The notes under the pieces: model-generated
The model's database searches: none
Told to the model about the DNA's origin: nothing
The model's input: only the letters and a program-made list of their open reading frames with translations
Made by a program: the position numbers and the translations under genes
Assembly: GCA_022844405.1 (NCBI GenBank)
Contig: JALHLV010000031.1
Span: 1-47,037 of the forward strand
Direction of reading: 5' to 3'
Origin: Sphingomonadales bacterium
GTDB lineage: Bacteria > Pseudomonadota > Alphaproteobacteria > SMXS01
Length of the DNA: 47,037 nt
In this document: one piece after another, positions 45,679 to 47,037 of the stretch
How the letters are laid out: every line of letters starts with the position of its first letter
Position numbering within the stretch: position 1 is the first letter of the stretch

Positions 45679-45682
45679 GTCG

Positions 45683-45979
45683 TCACCTGTAGCTATGGTC
45701 GTCCAGATAGACCTCGTCCGCCTCGCCCCGGCCGCCATCCCATCGGAAAATCAGCCGCCATTGCTGATTGACCCGAATCGAATGGAGCCCTTTGAGCTTG
45801 CCGCGCAGCTTCTCGAAGTGATTGCTGGGCGGCATCCGCAGATCCTGATCACTGGTCGCGTCATCGAGCATCTGTAGCTTTCGGAAAAGCCGGTCCGCCA
45901 GATCGGGCGGGATGTTACGGGATTGAATGTCCGCCACGAAAAACGCACGCAGCCATTCATCACGAAACCCTAGGATCAT
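45683..45979 (-). CDS. higB: HigB-type toxin
   Basis: 98 residues of the RelE/HigB fold: ILGFRDEWLRAFF, a helical pair around LADRLFRKLQMLDDAT, FEKLRGKLKGLHSIRVNQQWRLIFRW and a C-terminal DEVYLDDHSY. HigB toxins cut mRNA at the ribosome. The stop is four bases before the antitoxin start, so the two are co-translated. Confidence 0.92.
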   Translation of the reverse strand: MILGFRDEWLRAFFVADIQSRNIPPDLADRLFRKLQMLDDATSDQDLRMPPSNHFEKLRGKLKGLHSIRVNQQWRLIFRWDGGRGEADEVYLDDHSYR

Positions 45980-46039
45980 CGCGTAACTCCAGAATAACCC
46001 TTTGTACCACTCAACGGGTCAAACTGCAAGTATTGCGCG

Positions 46040-46792
46040 CTACCGCGCCATATACCCGCCGTCCACCACCAGCGACGAGCCGGTGATGTAGCTGGCCATG
46101 TCGGACATCAGGAATATCACGGCGTTCGCCACGTCCTGGCCGGTGCCGAAGCGGCCGATCGGGTGCAGGTCGAGCAGCATCTTCTGGAATTCCTCCGGCA
46201 GCGGGCCGGAGCCCAGCCGGCCGTCGGAGATCACGGCGGGCGAGACCGCGTTGATGCGGATGCGGTCGCCGGCATATTCCAGCGCCGCCATCTTGGTGTA
46301 GCCCTCGACGGCGTGCTTGGTGGCCGGATAGTGGCCCGAGCCGGCGATGGTCACGTGCCCCTGCACCGAGCTGCAGTTGACGATGGCGCCGCCGGTGCCC
46401 TGCTTCAGGAACTGGCGGATCTCGTGCTTCATCGACAGGAACACGCCGCGCACGTTGATGTTGAACATGTCGTCGAAGGTGCTCGCGTCCATGTCGGCCA
46501 GCCTGCCGCCCGCCGCGCCGATGCCGGCGTTGTTGAACGCGGCGTCGAGCTTGCCGAATTTCCTCACCGTCTCGGCGACGGCCTTCTCGATGTCGGCCTC
46601 GTTTGAAACGTCGCCCTGCACGAACAGCGCCTGGCCACCCGCCTGCTCGATCAGCGCCACGCATTCGGCGCCTTCCTCGGGCCGCCGGCCGGTGACGGCG
46701 ACCTTGGCCCCGGCCTTGGCGATGGCCTGCGCGGTGATCCGCCCGATCCCGCTGCTGCCGCCGGTCACGAGCACGACTTTACCTTCAAGCAT
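46040..46792 (-). CDS. Short-chain dehydrogenase/reductase
   Basis: 250 residues. The cofactor motif is TGGSSGIG, then NNAGIG, the catalytic Ser in NCSSVQG, and YPATK with Tyr and Lys. The protein ends SLVVDGGYMAR, the usual SDR tail. The substrate is unknown. ATG 46792 follows GGGGAGA; the longer frame adds 15 unlikely residues. Confidence 0.9.
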   Translation of the reverse strand: MLEGKVVLVTGGSSGIGRITAQAIAKAGAKVAVTGRRPEEGAECVALIEQAGGQALFVQGDVSNEADIEKAVAETVRKFGKLDAAFNNAGIGAAGGRLADMDASTFDDMFNINVRGVFLSMKHEIRQFLKQGTGGAIVNCSSVQGHVTIAGSGHYPATKHAVEGYTKMAALEYAGDRIRINAVSPAVISDGRLGSGPLPEEFQKMLLDLHPIGRFGTGQDVANAVIFLMSDMASYITGSSLVVDGGYMAR

Positions 46793-46840
46793 GGTGTTCT
46801 CCCCTGGGTTCGCGGGGGAGTGTATTCGCAATCCCACCAG

Positions 46841-46903
46841 CCGTCATCCCGCCGGAGGGCGGGATCCAGTCCCCAGCAATAAGACCGGCGCGAAGCGCGC
46901 CGG
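46841..46903. repeat. Palindromic repeats upstream of the SDR gene
   Basis: CCCGCC/GGCGGG (46848-46863), set in CCGTCATCCCGCC and followed by GGGATCCAG, is a common dispersed element. A second palindrome, CCGGCGCG/CGCGCCGG (46885-46903), follows. I see no gene in 46793-47001. Confidence 0.6.
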
Positions 46904-47001
46904 ACTGTCAAGTCTGGGTCCCGGCCTTCGTGTTGCGTCCCGGAGGGTTGGGTTGATAGCTTTGGTGTAGCCTGTGGCATCCGCTGGGTGGAGGAACGCC
47001 G

Positions 47002-47037
47002 ATGCTTGTGAAGTTGCACGCGAATGCGACGACTACG
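47002..47037 (+). CDS. Start of a possible IS481-like transposase (partial)
   Basis: ATG 47002 follows a strong GGAGGAACGCCG ribosome site, and the 12 visible codons read MLVKLHANATTT. This resembles the N-terminus of IS481-type transposases. The window ends here, so neither the gene nor the element's ends can be confirmed. Confidence 0.4.
   Translation, partial: MLVKLHANATTT

Overview
The window reads as a high-GC alphaproteobacterial chromosome segment. Three things point that way: ethylmalonyl-CoA pathway genes, a guanidine/urea carboxylase operon of the kind found in alphaproteobacteria, and dispersed palindromic repeats of the GTCATTGCGAGC type. The genus cannot be fixed from sequence alone; a Rhodospirillales-like lineage is a guess. 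No rRNA, tRNA or CRISPR array was seen.

Layout. (1) 1-7884: the tail of an unknown gene and its terminator, then a five-gene yej-type peptide ABC importer with two tandem binding proteins, two permeases and a double ATPase. (2) 7943-12345: mostly minus-strand genes. They are an EF-G-like protein that lacks the GTPase domain, a divergent 54-residue membrane protein, a SnoaL-like protein, an NlpC/P60 cell-wall peptidase, a MarR-type regulator and an M17 aminopeptidase. (3) 12446-22310: a guanidine catabolism operon. A sigma-54 type promoter sits directly before a guanidine-I (ykkC) riboswitch, followed by an ABC importer, two DUF1989 subunits (carboxyguanidine deiminase), a biotin-dependent guanidine/urea carboxylase and allophanate hydrolase. 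Together they import guanidine and take it to ammonium and CO2. (4) 22363-25320: a lower-GC island with a PIN-like protein, a PD-(D/E)xK-like protein and small unknown genes, partly flanked by a diverged short repeat. It looks transferred and could be defence-related.

(5) 25355-38512: acyl-CoA metabolism. It holds both subunits of 3-methylcrotonyl-CoA carboxylase, 3-hydroxybutyryl-CoA dehydrogenase, both ETF subunits, a ParDE toxin-antitoxin pair, a cobalamin adenosyltransferase with a twin-transmembrane partner, methylsuccinyl-CoA dehydrogenase (mcd), crotonyl-CoA carboxylase/reductase (ccr) and, divergently, ethylmalonyl-CoA mutase (ecm). Ccr, Ecm and Mcd are the hallmark steps of the ethylmalonyl-CoA pathway for C2 assimilation. 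ETF would take electrons from Mcd, and the adenosyltransferase would supply coenzyme B12 to Ecm.

(6) 38509-47037: assorted housekeeping genes: a PhyH-like dioxygenase, HAD phosphatase, 1-Cys peroxiredoxin, NmrA-like protein, GluQRS, methyltransferase, GNAT acetyltransferase, esterase, HNH endonuclease, a HigBA-type toxin-antitoxin pair and an SDR. The window ends in what may be the start of an insertion sequence.

Most operons show 1-8 base overlaps and clear Shine-Dalgarno sites, which fixed many starts downstream of the longest open frame.
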